A stretch of 64,000 bases of DNA from Daejeonella sp. GTDB taxonomy: Bacteria; Bacteroidota; Bacteroidia; Sphingobacteriales; Sphingobacteriaceae. Location: NCBI RefSeq assembly GCF_030684675.1, contig NZ_JAUXXZ010000031.1, positions 1-64,000 on the forward strand, written 5' to 3'. Shown one piece after another: positions 44,650 to 54,267 of the stretch. The notes below the pieces were generated by a model. The model was given only the letters and a program-made list of their open reading frames with translations. It made no database searches and was not told the DNA's origin. The stretch's first letter is position 1. Every line of letters begins with the position of its first letter. Made by a program: the position numbers and the translations under genes.

Positions 44650-44675
44650 ACCAGAAGCGTTGGAGCGCCTCTGGT
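44650..44675. promoter_or_regulatory. Hairpin between FecR and SusC (set 2)
   Basis: ACCAGA-A-GCG-TTGGAG-CGC-C-TCTGGT pairs over 6 + 3 bp with one mismatch, preceded by an A-rich run. It occupies the same place as the hairpin at 20281-20306 in set 1. No U-tract follows on the plus strand. Confidence 0.45.
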
Positions 44676-44738
44676 CATTGTTTAGCTAAAATAAAAATTG
44701 TTGCACAAAGATTATTTATTAACAAAACAAACAAATGT

Positions 44739-47700
44739 ATGAATTCTCTAACTAATAAAGAGTATTGTTTAGACATTACTCGGTCAAAAGTCTGCCATAA
44801 ATCAGACGCCTTAGACCATACAGAGCAACATCAGATTGCTGATAATCTGATAAAAAAGTCGCTTTACAAACAAATCGGACGGATTATGAAACTGACGTTC
44901 ATTTTAATCATGGTTGCACTAATGAATGTCTATTCTAAAGGATATTCACAAAAAGTAACCCTTACGGGTAAACATGCCCCGCTGGAGGAGTTCTTCTCTA
45001 CTATCAAGCAGCAAACGGGCTATGTGTTTTTTTATGACCTGAATCTGTTAAAAACAGCGAAGCCGGTAACCTTAAAAATAGTCGATACCGAATTATCGGA
45101 GGCTTTAGCTATTCTTTTTAATGATCAGCCATTGGATTACAGTATTGAGAATAAAACCATTGTAATCAGTGAGAAATTATCTGCAAAAGATAGAAAATCC
45201 CTGAAGAACATGAGTTTCATGCTTATGGATATCCGTGGTAAAGTTGTGGATTCAAAAGGAGAGACTCTCCCGGGTGTTAGTGTCCGTGTAAAGGGTACAG
45301 CTGTTGGAACAACGACAGATGCTCAGGGTAATTTCGTTTTGAATGCTCCTGATAATGGCACTCTGGTTTTTAGCTATATAGGTTATATAAGCCAGGAAGT
45401 TACTGTTAATAGCAGATCTACCATTAATGTAACTATGGTTGAAGATTCACAAATGCTTGGAGAGGTTGTGGTAACTGCTCTGGGTATCGAAAGATCCTCT
45501 AAATCCTTAAACTATGCTGCACAGACTGTTAAAACAGCTGATCTTAATCAGGCTAAAGAAACAAACCTGATCAATTCATTGGCTGGAAAAGTTGCCGGTG
45601 TAACTATTACCAAGAATGCAACCGGACCGGGTAGTTCTTCTAATGTGGTTTTACGTGGTCAACGCTCTGTATTCGGCAGTAACCAACCTTTATATGTTAT
45701 TGATGGTGTTCCTATGGACAATACTAGTCGTGAGGTAGGTACAGGTGGTACACATGGAAGCCGGGATGGTGGAGATGGTATAGGTATGTTGAATAGTGAT
45801 GATATTGAATCCATGACTATCCTTAAAGGTGCTTCAGCTGCGGCATTATATGGAAGTGCGGGACAAAATGGTGCAATCATTATTACAACCAAAAGAGGAA
45901 AATCAGGTAAGATTACCGTTGATTATACCGGAAATACAACTGTTGATCGCCCATTTATCCTTCCTGAAGTACAGGCAGAGTACGGACAAGGTGCTGGTGG
46001 TGTTTATAATGCAAACTCTGAAACTAGCTGGGGTCCAAAAATTACCGGGCAATCAGTTACTTTATGGAATGGAAAAACTACTTCTCTTCAGGGACAACCT
46101 GATCGTATAAAAGATTTTTATCGTGATGGCTCAAGTTTGACAAATACAATAGGAATTAGTGGTGGTAGTGAGAAAATGCAAACCTATTTTTCATATGGTA
46201 ATAATCAAGCGAAAGGTATTCTTCAAAACCATGTGTTAGACAGACATAATTTTGATTTCAAGATCGATAATAGTATTACCGACAAACTTTCATTCTTCAC
46301 AAAGCTAAGTTATATTGTTGAAGATGTTGATAATAAGCCCTTTACTGGTGAAAGAAATGATGCAACTGGTAGTATATATCATGCTCCGGCTTCCATTCCA
46401 CTGAGTGAAATGCAGAATTACGAATATACTGATGTTTTGGGTAACCTTAGACAAAGCTATTGGCTTCCAGGCTCTATTTACCTGTCGAATCCATACTGGA
46501 AGATGAACAGGCAAGTGTTTTATGAGCAAAAGCGTCGTATGATTGGCCTGTTACAAGCAAAGTATAAGTTTACTAACTGGCTTGATTTTATGGTTCGTGG
46601 TAGTATGGATAGAACTGACGAAAATACTGAGAATATACAGTATAATGATTCCTATGAACTTTCGGGAAATGGGAGCTATTATGAACTTTATTCCGGAAAC
46701 AGAAGGTTTACCAATGTGGATGCATTACTTTCCTTTAAAAGAGACATTACAAAGGATTTTAATTTAACCGGATATCTTGGAGGTTCAATTCAGGAAACCA
46801 AATATGAATCAATTAACACTCTTGCAAATGGTCTGAATAAGCTTGACTTCTTCTTTATGTCTAATGCGAAAAATCCAAGAACTACAAACGTAGTTGGCCA
46901 AACCCCTCAAGTACAGTCTGTGTATGGTACTTCAACCCTGTCATTTAAGGATTACCTTTATCTGGATGTAACTGCCAGAAATGATTGGTCTTCTGCTTTA
47001 CCTAAGGCGAATCAGTCTTATTTCTATCCATCAGTAGGATTGACAGCTATAATAACAGATATGCTCGACTTGCCTAGCTGGATTTCTTATGGCAAGCTCA
47101 GGACTACCTACGCAAAAGCTGGTTTTGGTGGACAGCAATATTTGACAGATAATTATTTTTCTGTAGGGGCTGGTGGCGCCATAAATACTCCTAGTGTTAG
47201 ATCACTCGGGAATTATCAACCGGAAATTACTACTTCATTTGAAGCCGGATTAGACTGGCGATTCTTTACCAACCGGATAGGGCTTGATGTTACTTATTAT
47301 AGATCTAATACTGAAAACCAGTTAATTGCTTTGGCTGTTCCAAATGCTACACTCTTTAGTTCTCAGTATATTAATGCCGGATTGATCAGGAATAGTGGAG
47401 TGGAAATTATGTTAAGCGGTGCGCCAGTTAGAAATCAGAATTTTTCTTGGGACATAATGGCTAACTTCTCTAAAAATGTGAATAAAGTTGTTGAGTTATC
47501 ACCGAGATTAAAAACAGCTGTTTTAGGGGATGACAGACAGGTTCTCGAAACAGTTGAAGAAGGCAAGTCCTTTGGAGAAATGTATATGGCCGAATGGAGT
47601 AAAGATGCACAAGGCAGAAGGTTAGTTAGTCCTGCAGGTGTTCCAATTCTTACCGGGAAAACAGCTTATGCAGGAAATTATAATCCTAATTATATGCTTG

Positions 47701-48206
47701 GTGTCAACAATTCATTTACGTTTAAAAATCTTAACCTCAGTTTCTTATTAGATTACAGAAATGGCGGTACAGTTGTAGCCGGTACTTTAGCTGCAATGGA
47801 TGTGAGTGGTAACTCGAAAAGTTCTCTTCAATATAGAGAAACCGGGATTGTTGTGGATGGTTATACTACAGCCGGTGTAAAAAACACAACATCAATTACT
47901 GCAGAAAGATACTGGCAATCATTAGGTAACAGAACTCCTGCAAAAGACTTTTATGCTTTTTCTGCGACTAACCTTAGGCTAAGAGAGGTGGTATTTGGTT
48001 ACAGAATTCCAAATCAGCTTGTTCAAAAATCAGGATTTATTAAGAATGCCAGATTATCTCTGGTTGGAAGGAATCTGCTATTCTTAAAGAAATATGCGCC
48101 TTACGATCCTGAGATTGCTACTGCAGTGACTAATAGGGGTGGTATGGAATATTCTTCTTTACCTACAACCCGTAATATTGGTCTAAGCCTGAACGCATCA
48201 TTCTAA
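44739..48206 (+). CDS. SusC/RagA TonB-linked outer-membrane transporter with STN domain (set 2)
   Basis: The protein has 1155 residues. About 49 residues precede the hydrophobic signal (MKLTFILIMVALMNVYSKG), a long N-region that recurs in this SusC type; M50 at 44886 is an alternative start. Then come an STN domain (HAPLEEFFSTIKQQTGYVFFYD), a CarboxypepD-like domain (VVDSKGETLPGVSVRVKGTAV), a plug (GEVVVTALGIE, VVLRGQRSVFGSNQPLYVIDG) and the barrel ending LSLNASF. It is a signalling TonB receptor for the second ligand. The SusD gene follows after about 50 bases. The ligand is unknown, but it should be what the four paralogues downstream act upon. Confidence 0.95.
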   Translation: MNSLTNKEYCLDITRSKVCHKSDALDHTEQHQIADNLIKKSLYKQIGRIMKLTFILIMVALMNVYSKGYSQKVTLTGKHAPLEEFFSTIKQQTGYVFFYDLNLLKTAKPVTLKIVDTELSEALAILFNDQPLDYSIENKTIVISEKLSAKDRKSLKNMSFMLMDIRGKVVDSKGETLPGVSVRVKGTAVGTTTDAQGNFVLNAPDNGTLVFSYIGYISQEVTVNSRSTINVTMVEDSQMLGEVVVTALGIERSSKSLNYAAQTVKTADLNQAKETNLINSLAGKVAGVTITKNATGPGSSSNVVLRGQRSVFGSNQPLYVIDGVPMDNTSREVGTGGTHGSRDGGDGIGMLNSDDIESMTILKGASAAALYGSAGQNGAIIITTKRGKSGKITVDYTGNTTVDRPFILPEVQAEYGQGAGGVYNANSETSWGPKITGQSVTLWNGKTTSLQGQPDRIKDFYRDGSSLTNTIGISGGSEKMQTYFSYGNNQAKGILQNHVLDRHNFDFKIDNSITDKLSFFTKLSYIVEDVDNKPFTGERNDATGSIYHAPASIPLSEMQNYEYTDVLGNLRQSYWLPGSIYLSNPYWKMNRQVFYEQKRRMIGLLQAKYKFTNWLDFMVRGSMDRTDENTENIQYNDSYELSGNGSYYELYSGNRRFTNVDALLSFKRDITKDFNLTGYLGGSIQETKYESINTLANGLNKLDFFFMSNAKNPRTTNVVGQTPQVQSVYGTSTLSFKDYLYLDVTARNDWSSALPKANQSYFYPSVGLTAIITDMLDLPSWISYGKLRTTYAKAGFGGQQYLTDNYFSVGAGGAINTPSVRSLGNYQPEITTSFEAGLDWRFFTNRIGLDVTYYRSNTENQLIALAVPNATLFSSQYINAGLIRNSGVEIMLSGAPVRNQNFSWDIMANFSKNVNKVVELSPRLKTAVLGDDRQVLETVEEGKSFGEMYMAEWSKDAQGRRLVSPAGVPILTGKTAYAGNYNPNYMLGVNNSFTFKNLNLSFLLDYRNGGTVVAGTLAAMDVSGNSKSSLQYRETGIVVDGYTTAGVKNTTSITAERYWQSLGNRTPAKDFYAFSATNLRLREVVFGYRIPNQLVQKSGFIKNARLSLVGRNLLFLKKYAPYDPEIATAVTNRGGMEYSSLPTTRNIGLSLNASF

Positions 48207-48258
48207 TAGCTAATTGGCTATTGAATTAAATATTATTATTAACATTAAATTGAATACA

Positions 48259-49821
48259 ATGAAAACTCAAAAATCATTATATAGAAAATGGGCCGTTAGG
48301 TTTCTGCTATTTTTAGCGCCAATCGTAATACTAACTGCCTGTACTAAAAATTTCGATGAAATAAATAAAAAACCAGATGGTTTAAAGGAACTCACTGCAC
48401 CGGATTTACGTAGCTTATTCCCAGGTGCATTAGTTGCCGGAGGTGGTATCGGTTATAACGAAACATCCATGCTCTTGTTTCCTGGAGTATACTCTCAACA
48501 TTTTGCCAGTACTAACACATTTCAGGAGTCTCACAGATATGTTATTGTGCAAAGATGGCAGGACATTTGGCCTGGAACCTATGTAAATGCAATGCCTAAA
48601 TTAGTAAATATTATCGCGGCAACTAAAGGTGGAAAAGAACCTAGCATGAATGCAATTGCCAGAATGTGGAAAGTTTTCTGTTTTATGCGTGTGACTGACG
48701 AATGGGGTCCAGTTCCATATTCTAAAATTGGCAAGGATACCACAGTTGTGAATTATGATGATCAAAAGAGTATTTATTTTGATTTCTTCAAAGAGCTTGA
48801 CGAAGCAACAGCGGATCTGAAAAACAATTTAGCTAAACCTTCATTTGCAACATCAGATCGTATCTATAATGGAGATAATGCAAAATGGTTAAAGTTTGGA
48901 AATACATTACGCCTTCGTTTAGCATTGAGAATTTCGGATGTAGAGCCTGCTAAAGCCAAAGTGGAAGCTGAGAAGGCATTTGCTGCCGGAGTAATGACAG
49001 CGGTTGCAGATGGAGCATATTTTGCAACTAATGCAGATTTTACCAATGGACTAAATAATTTTATGGGTAGAAATGGCTCTCGGATGAGTACCACTATGGA
49101 AAGTTTATTAGTAGGCTATAATGACCCAAGGCTACCTGTATTTTGGAGCCCTGCACTTTCCGATGGTAAGTTCCGTGGTGTAAGAAACGGAATGACCGTT
49201 GCTCAACAAAATTTGCCTGCAAATAGTATTAACAATAATTCAGCAGTTGGTCCGAAGTATGCTCCTGCCACGATGACTACAACTCCACAGGTTGTTTTTT
49301 ATGCCTCTGAGGCATATTTTCTTAGGTCCGAAGGTGCATTGAATGGCTGGAATATGGGTGGAACCGCCAAAGAACTATATGAGATGGGGATTGAAACTTC
49401 ATTGCGTGAGCATGGCATTACCAGTGCGGCAGTTATTTCTGATTATGTTAATGGTACAAGTCTACCTATCGCACCTAATAATCTGTTCCCTACTCCCCCA
49501 TTAACAGATATTCCTGTAAAGTGGGAATCTGCTACTGAAAGACAGCGTGAACAAATCGGAACCCAGAAATGGATTGCTTTATTTCCGGAAGGTCATGAGG
49601 CTTGGGCTAGTATCAGAAGGTCAGGATATCCTAAATTTTATCCTTTGTTGAATTCTCAAAATCCTGATATAACACCGGATAAAATGATCCGGAGAATATC
49701 CTTCCTCGACAGGGAGATCATTGCTAATGGTGTTGCAGTTAAGGCAGCAATTCCATTGTTGGGTGGTGGTCCCGATAACGTGGCTACCCGTTTGTGGTGG
49801 GATAAATCAAAATCAAATTAA
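48259..49821 (+). CDS. SusD/RagB-like surface lipoprotein (set 2)
   Basis: ATG 48259 (MKTQKSLYRKW) is preferred; the ORF track begins at an upstream TTG. The 520-residue lipoprotein has the lipobox LTAC and a mature start TKNFDEINKKPDG, as in SusD-like-2 proteins. The body includes LRLRLALRISDVEPAKAK and the C-terminal RQREQIGTQKWIALFPEGHEAWASIRRSGYP signature. It pairs with SusC2. Two hairpins follow the stop, separating it from the paralogue cluster. Confidence 0.94.
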   Translation: MKTQKSLYRKWAVRFLLFLAPIVILTACTKNFDEINKKPDGLKELTAPDLRSLFPGALVAGGGIGYNETSMLLFPGVYSQHFASTNTFQESHRYVIVQRWQDIWPGTYVNAMPKLVNIIAATKGGKEPSMNAIARMWKVFCFMRVTDEWGPVPYSKIGKDTTVVNYDDQKSIYFDFFKELDEATADLKNNLAKPSFATSDRIYNGDNAKWLKFGNTLRLRLALRISDVEPAKAKVEAEKAFAAGVMTAVADGAYFATNADFTNGLNNFMGRNGSRMSTTMESLLVGYNDPRLPVFWSPALSDGKFRGVRNGMTVAQQNLPANSINNNSAVGPKYAPATMTTTPQVVFYASEAYFLRSEGALNGWNMGGTAKELYEMGIETSLREHGITSAAVISDYVNGTSLPIAPNNLFPTPPLTDIPVKWESATERQREQIGTQKWIALFPEGHEAWASIRRSGYPKFYPLLNSQNPDITPDKMIRRISFLDREIIANGVAVKAAIPLLGGGPDNVATRLWWDKSKSN

Positions 49822-49873
49822 GTACCCTTTTAACGGGTTGCTTATTTCTTTAAATGCATCATCATAATACCCC

Positions 49874-49901
49874 GGGCATACCTGCGTAAGCAGGTATGCC
49901 C
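49874..49901. terminator. Strong hairpin after the second SusD gene
   Basis: GGGCATACCTGC-GTAA-GCAGGTATGCCC is a perfect 12-bp stem with a 4-nt loop, 52 bases after the stop. A weaker ACCC...GGGT stem at 49824-49838 precedes it. It has no T-run, so it may act as an RNA-stabilising or partial termination element that sets SusCD expression above the downstream genes. Confidence 0.5.
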
Positions 49902-50052
49902 TAATTTACCCATCAATTGGTATTGATGTTGCTTTGATATTTTTTGTCTGAAAGTCCCCAGATTTTAACAGCGTGGATTTTGATTCATTGTTAGAATTTG
50001 TCAGATGTTCATTTTAAAATTTGATTGCTTATAATCCTGATAATCTCAAATC

Positions 50053-52101
50053 ATGCTAGAATCTAATGAGAACTTTTCTGCCTTAACTGATATGGAGCAT
50101 TCGGGTGGTAGTACTGAAAATGATATCTCTACACTTCCTCGTCAACTTTTTGATGAAAATATATCTTCTGCAAACCTTCAATTGAAACGAAGGAAGTTCT
50201 TAGGCCTGGGATTACTGGGAATGGCTGGTTTTGGATTACCATTTAGAGCAAATGGATTTGATAATAAAATTGTTGAAGAATTTGTAAATGATATTGTTGC
50301 CTCGGAAACTGATTTGTTTAAAAAGCATTCGGATAGTTTTGAGGATAAAATGAAATTGATGCAGAAGGCCTGGGATGAAAAGGATTTCAGGATGGTGCGT
50401 TCCCTAAGTGACTCTATCAGGAATACGGGTATTCAGGCTCAGAATGAATATGAAGATCCGGGTAAGCCTTTGGTCAGTGGGAGTCAGTTTGGGATTGTTG
50501 CAAGCCTTCCGCTAGCCTGGAGAACCTGGGCAAAAGGCTGGAAATATTACAAAACCATTGGTCTTGAAGAAAAGGCCGGAATATCAAGACAAGCTGAACC
50601 GGTAGAAGTTCTGTTAGGCTTCCGTTCTGATCAGGTTAACTCATTGGCACGTGAAATTCGTGTGGTAGAAATTAATAATGGCTTACTAAAAGAAGTTACC
50701 TCCCAGGTTTTTGGAGTTGTGAGAAGAGGAACTGACAGGTTGTGTAAGGTCATGTTTTTGGCTGATAATAATGGGTCTGAAAAACGACAATATTTAGTTT
50801 TCTACGGAAATCCTGATGCTGAATTACCCGAATATACAACAGATCTTGAAGTGAGAGGGGAAGGCTATGATCTTGAAATTGAAAATCAGTATTTTATTGC
50901 CAAACTTTCTAAGCAAACTGGTCAATTGGAGCGGATGCTGATTAAGAGGGAGCATGGTGTTGAATTATATGCCGGTGGTCCGGCTCATGCAGAAACTCCC
51001 TGCATTGACTGGTCCCATGATTACGTTGCTGAAGATTTTTTTATGAAAGTCAGGATTCAGTACTGGGGTGAATGCCCTGATTATGAGATTGTTCGTGGAC
51101 CAATATGTACAATAGTCAGACGCTGGGGCTTTCCACACTCAGCACTTCATCCAATCTATAATCCTTCACGTCTGAATATTAATGTAGAGTATCGATTTTA
51201 TTCAGGATTGCCATACTTCTACAAATCCAGTAAAATGAAGGCTGTAAAAGCGTTTGTTATCCAGACTATGCGGGATGATGAATGGGTTTTCACAGGTCAG
51301 CCTTTTACCGGAAGTTTATGGATTGGAGCTGATGAGAAAGTAAAGTTCGGCGAAGTTGATGAAGCCAATAAAAACAGTGTAAGGGGATTTGGCTACTATA
51401 ATAAAGATTCGAAAGACTCTTTTGTGGGTCTTTATTTAGATCATTCTTCGGAAGTAATACCAGATCTTCTGAATGGTGGTGGTTCCTTGTTTTACTATAA
51501 CTGGCACGGAACAGTATGGGTCCGCCATCCAACCATGGTGGGAATAAAAAACCATACCATACCGGAAGGCGCTATTCTTAAGCAAAAGAACGCTTACGTT
51601 ACGATTGCCTTTACTCAAAAGGATGGGCCAGGCAAAATTGAAGCACTGAGGAAAGAACTATTAAGTCCTATGGACAGTTATTCTTCCGGCTTAACAGCTA
51701 TAGCTTCTGCAAAGGAAAGTAAACGCTCCCTGGCAAGACCTGGTGAAGCCGGGGATAGCCCGATCTCTAAGGCTGTTTTATGGGAGGCATTGAAAAGCTG
51801 TATTGATCAGCAAATGTACATTTCAAATGTAAATCTGGTTGAACTCGGCTACATTTATAATCTTTCTATGGATGATGATGGCGTAGTTAAAGTTCTCATG
51901 ACTATGCCACACAGGGGACGACCATTATCGAGTTTCTTTATCTGGGGTTCCAGTGTAGTACATCGTACAGTTTCAAAAACAATTGTCGGCGCATTAATGG
52001 AAATTCCGGGAGTTCGCAAAGTTGTTGTAGACCAAACCTGGTATCCTGAATGGAATTCCAATCTAATGACCGACGACTGTCGTAAAAAATTAGGAATATG
52101 A
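50053..52101 (+). CDS. Tat-exported fusion of beta-rich domain and MIP18/PaaD-like (DUF59) domain, copy 1
   Basis: The protein has 682 residues. A 45-residue polar N-region precedes the Tat motif R46-R47 (KRRKFLGLGLLGM). A helical segment (about 75-125) is followed by a large beta-rich domain (about 140-545) with RREPVEV-like and YLVFYGNPDAELPEYTTDL signatures, a conserved GEGYDLEIENQYFIAKLSKQTG, and histidine/acid-rich patches such as DWSHDY. A C-terminal DUF59-type domain (about 580-682) shows VNLVELGYIYNL and ends DQTWYPEWNSNLMTDDCRKKLGI as in PaaD. The family's GCP cysteine is R623 here (MPHRGRPL). The beta domain may be a lyase or hydrolase for sugars; function unproven. Confidence 0.8.
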   Translation: MLESNENFSALTDMEHSGGSTENDISTLPRQLFDENISSANLQLKRRKFLGLGLLGMAGFGLPFRANGFDNKIVEEFVNDIVASETDLFKKHSDSFEDKMKLMQKAWDEKDFRMVRSLSDSIRNTGIQAQNEYEDPGKPLVSGSQFGIVASLPLAWRTWAKGWKYYKTIGLEEKAGISRQAEPVEVLLGFRSDQVNSLAREIRVVEINNGLLKEVTSQVFGVVRRGTDRLCKVMFLADNNGSEKRQYLVFYGNPDAELPEYTTDLEVRGEGYDLEIENQYFIAKLSKQTGQLERMLIKREHGVELYAGGPAHAETPCIDWSHDYVAEDFFMKVRIQYWGECPDYEIVRGPICTIVRRWGFPHSALHPIYNPSRLNINVEYRFYSGLPYFYKSSKMKAVKAFVIQTMRDDEWVFTGQPFTGSLWIGADEKVKFGEVDEANKNSVRGFGYYNKDSKDSFVGLYLDHSSEVIPDLLNGGGSLFYYNWHGTVWVRHPTMVGIKNHTIPEGAILKQKNAYVTIAFTQKDGPGKIEALRKELLSPMDSYSSGLTAIASAKESKRSLARPGEAGDSPISKAVLWEALKSCIDQQMYISNVNLVELGYIYNLSMDDDGVVKVLMTMPHRGRPLSSFFIWGSSVVHRTVSKTIVGALMEIPGVRKVVVDQTWYPEWNSNLMTDDCRKKLGI

Positions 52102-52207
52102 GCAATAAGATACAAATTCAATATTTTGTTCTGGTATTATTAACCTGATATCCGATACGATATACCTTATTTTATGACAATAGTAATTTGAAATATAAAT
52201 TAGAAAA

Positions 52208-54244
52208 ATGAAAACAAATATTCCAAATCAATCCGAAATAAAGATGCTTAATGACTCATTTTCTGAAAAATTAGATGAAGGTTTTTCGCCTTCCAAAGCA
52301 AATGAGAATGAGCTCTCAGCTCAGATTTCGGATCCTATCAAACGAAGAAAATTCCTGGGAATGAGTTTGTTAGGCATTGTTGGTCTGAGTTTGCCCTTTG
52401 GGGCTAGAGCCGAAAATAATTCTGTTGAGGACTTTGTAAAAGGAGTTATAGCTGCAGAAACTGAACTTTATAAGAAGCAGTCGGATACCTTCGAAACAAA
52501 GATAAAATTAATTGAAAAAGCCTGGGCAGAAAAGGATTACCGAATGGTGCGGTCATTAAGTGATTCATTGCGGAATACAGGTATTCAGGCACAAATTGAA
52601 GATGAAGATCCGGGAAAGCCTTTGGTAGGTTCGGGCCAGTTTGGCACTGTTGCAACGCTTCCTGCGGCCTGGAAATCATGGGCGAATGGTTGGAAATATT
52701 ATAAAGTAATTGGTTTAGAAGAAAAAGCAGGTATTAAAAGAAATGCAGAGCCTGTGGAGGTTCTCTTAGCTTTTCAATCTGAACAGGTAACCTCTCTTGC
52801 ACGGGAAATTCGTGTTGCCGAGATCAGTAATGGTCAGATAAAGGAAGTCACTTCTCAGGTTTACGGAGTTGTAAGAAGGGGAGCTGAAAGATTATGTAAA
52901 CTGATGTTTCTTGCTGATAATCAGGGTCGTGAAAAACGCAATTATCTCGTGTTTTTCGGTAATCCGGATGCCGAACTGCCTGAATATACTTCAGATCTTG
53001 AAGTAAGCGGAGAAGGCTATCACTTAAAAATAGAAAATCAATACTTTATTGCCTCACTTTCTAAACAAACTGGTCAATTGGAGCGGATGTTAATTAAAAG
53101 GGAGCATGGGGTTGAATTATATGCAGGAGGTCCCGGACACGGAGAAACTCCTTGTATCGACTGGGCTCACGATTATGTTTCTGAAGATAATTTTATGAAG
53201 GTCAGAATCCAGTACTGGGGTGAATGCCCCGATTATGAAATTGTACGTGGTCCAATCTGTACTATTGTCCGTCGCTGGGGATTCCCGCATTCGGCCCTGC
53301 ATCCTGTCTATAATCCATCCCGTTTAAATATTGACATTGAGTACCGCTTCTATGCCGGACTACCTTTCTTCCACAAGTTTGGTAAAATGAAAGCTGTCAA
53401 GCAATTTGTTTCTACCGCTCTCAGAGATGATGAATGGGTATTTACAGGTCAGCCTTTTACAGGAAGTTTGTGGATGGGAGCTGATGAAAAGTTGAAATTC
53501 GGGGAGATAGATGAAGCAAATAAACACAGTGTTAAGGCCTTCGGATACTACAACAAAGACTCCAAAGATTCATTTGTAGGTTTGTATTTAGAACATTCTG
53601 CAGAAGAAATTCCGACATTTCTTCATGCCGGACATTCCATGCTATATTATAACTGGCATGGAACCACATGGTCACGCTATCCGCTCGAAAGAAATCAAAT
53701 CGTGTCGGTAGGAGCAATTCTGCATCAGAAAAATGCCTATGTAACTATTGGTTTTACCGAAGCTGATGGACCGGCTAAAATTGAAGCATTAAGAAAAGAA
53801 TTATTAAGTCCGCTATCAACCTTTCAGGCTGCATTGCCAACTGGAGTAGCGGCGAAAGAAAATAAGAGGGTTCTTGCAAGAGAAGGTGAAGCACAGAATG
53901 GGCAGATTCCAAAACAGGTTTTGTGGGATGCTTTACGGAATTGTAAAGATCAGCAGTTGTATATCGCAGATGTCAATATTGTTGAGCTGGGATATATTTA
54001 TAATCTTTCAATGGATGATGATGGTGTAGTAAAAGTTTTGATGACAATGCCACATCGAGGCAGACCATTATCGAGTTTCTTTATCTGGGGATCAAGTGTA
54101 GTACATCGTACTGTCTCAAAAACCGTAATGGGAGCACTTACTGAAATTCCGGGTGTTCAAAAAGTTATTGTTGATCAGACCTGGTATCCGGAATGGAATT
54201 CCAATCTCATTTCTGAGGAGGGTCGTAAAAAATTAGGCATATAA
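52208..54244 (+). CDS. Tat-exported beta-domain/DUF59 fusion, copy 2
   Basis: The protein has 678 residues and is very close to copy 1 along the whole length. The Tat arginines are again R46-R47 (IKRRKFLGMS), after a long polar leader. Shared stretches include the QTGQLERMLIKREHGVELYAGGP segment, DDEWVFTGQPFTGSLW and the C-terminal NLSMDDDGVVKVLM-TMPHRGRP. Variation is concentrated in the leader, in the helical segment and at about residues 465-560. Like copy 1 it lacks the DUF59 cysteine. It lies 106 bases after copy 1 and 23 before copy 3, so the four genes are probably one transcript. Confidence 0.8.
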   Translation: MKTNIPNQSEIKMLNDSFSEKLDEGFSPSKANENELSAQISDPIKRRKFLGMSLLGIVGLSLPFGARAENNSVEDFVKGVIAAETELYKKQSDTFETKIKLIEKAWAEKDYRMVRSLSDSLRNTGIQAQIEDEDPGKPLVGSGQFGTVATLPAAWKSWANGWKYYKVIGLEEKAGIKRNAEPVEVLLAFQSEQVTSLAREIRVAEISNGQIKEVTSQVYGVVRRGAERLCKLMFLADNQGREKRNYLVFFGNPDAELPEYTSDLEVSGEGYHLKIENQYFIASLSKQTGQLERMLIKREHGVELYAGGPGHGETPCIDWAHDYVSEDNFMKVRIQYWGECPDYEIVRGPICTIVRRWGFPHSALHPVYNPSRLNIDIEYRFYAGLPFFHKFGKMKAVKQFVSTALRDDEWVFTGQPFTGSLWMGADEKLKFGEIDEANKHSVKAFGYYNKDSKDSFVGLYLEHSAEEIPTFLHAGHSMLYYNWHGTTWSRYPLERNQIVSVGAILHQKNAYVTIGFTEADGPAKIEALRKELLSPLSTFQAALPTGVAAKENKRVLAREGEAQNGQIPKQVLWDALRNCKDQQLYIADVNIVELGYIYNLSMDDDGVVKVLMTMPHRGRPLSSFFIWGSSVVHRTVSKTVMGALTEIPGVQKVIVDQTWYPEWNSNLISEEGRKKLGI

Positions 54245-54267
54245 TTTCGAAGAATTAAATTTTTACC

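Noticed and set aside
51880-52101. Annotation of the paralogues as Fe-S cluster assembly factors
   Set aside because: Only the C-terminal domain resembles DUF59; the proteins are Tat-exported, mostly a beta-rich domain, and lack the DUF59 cysteine.
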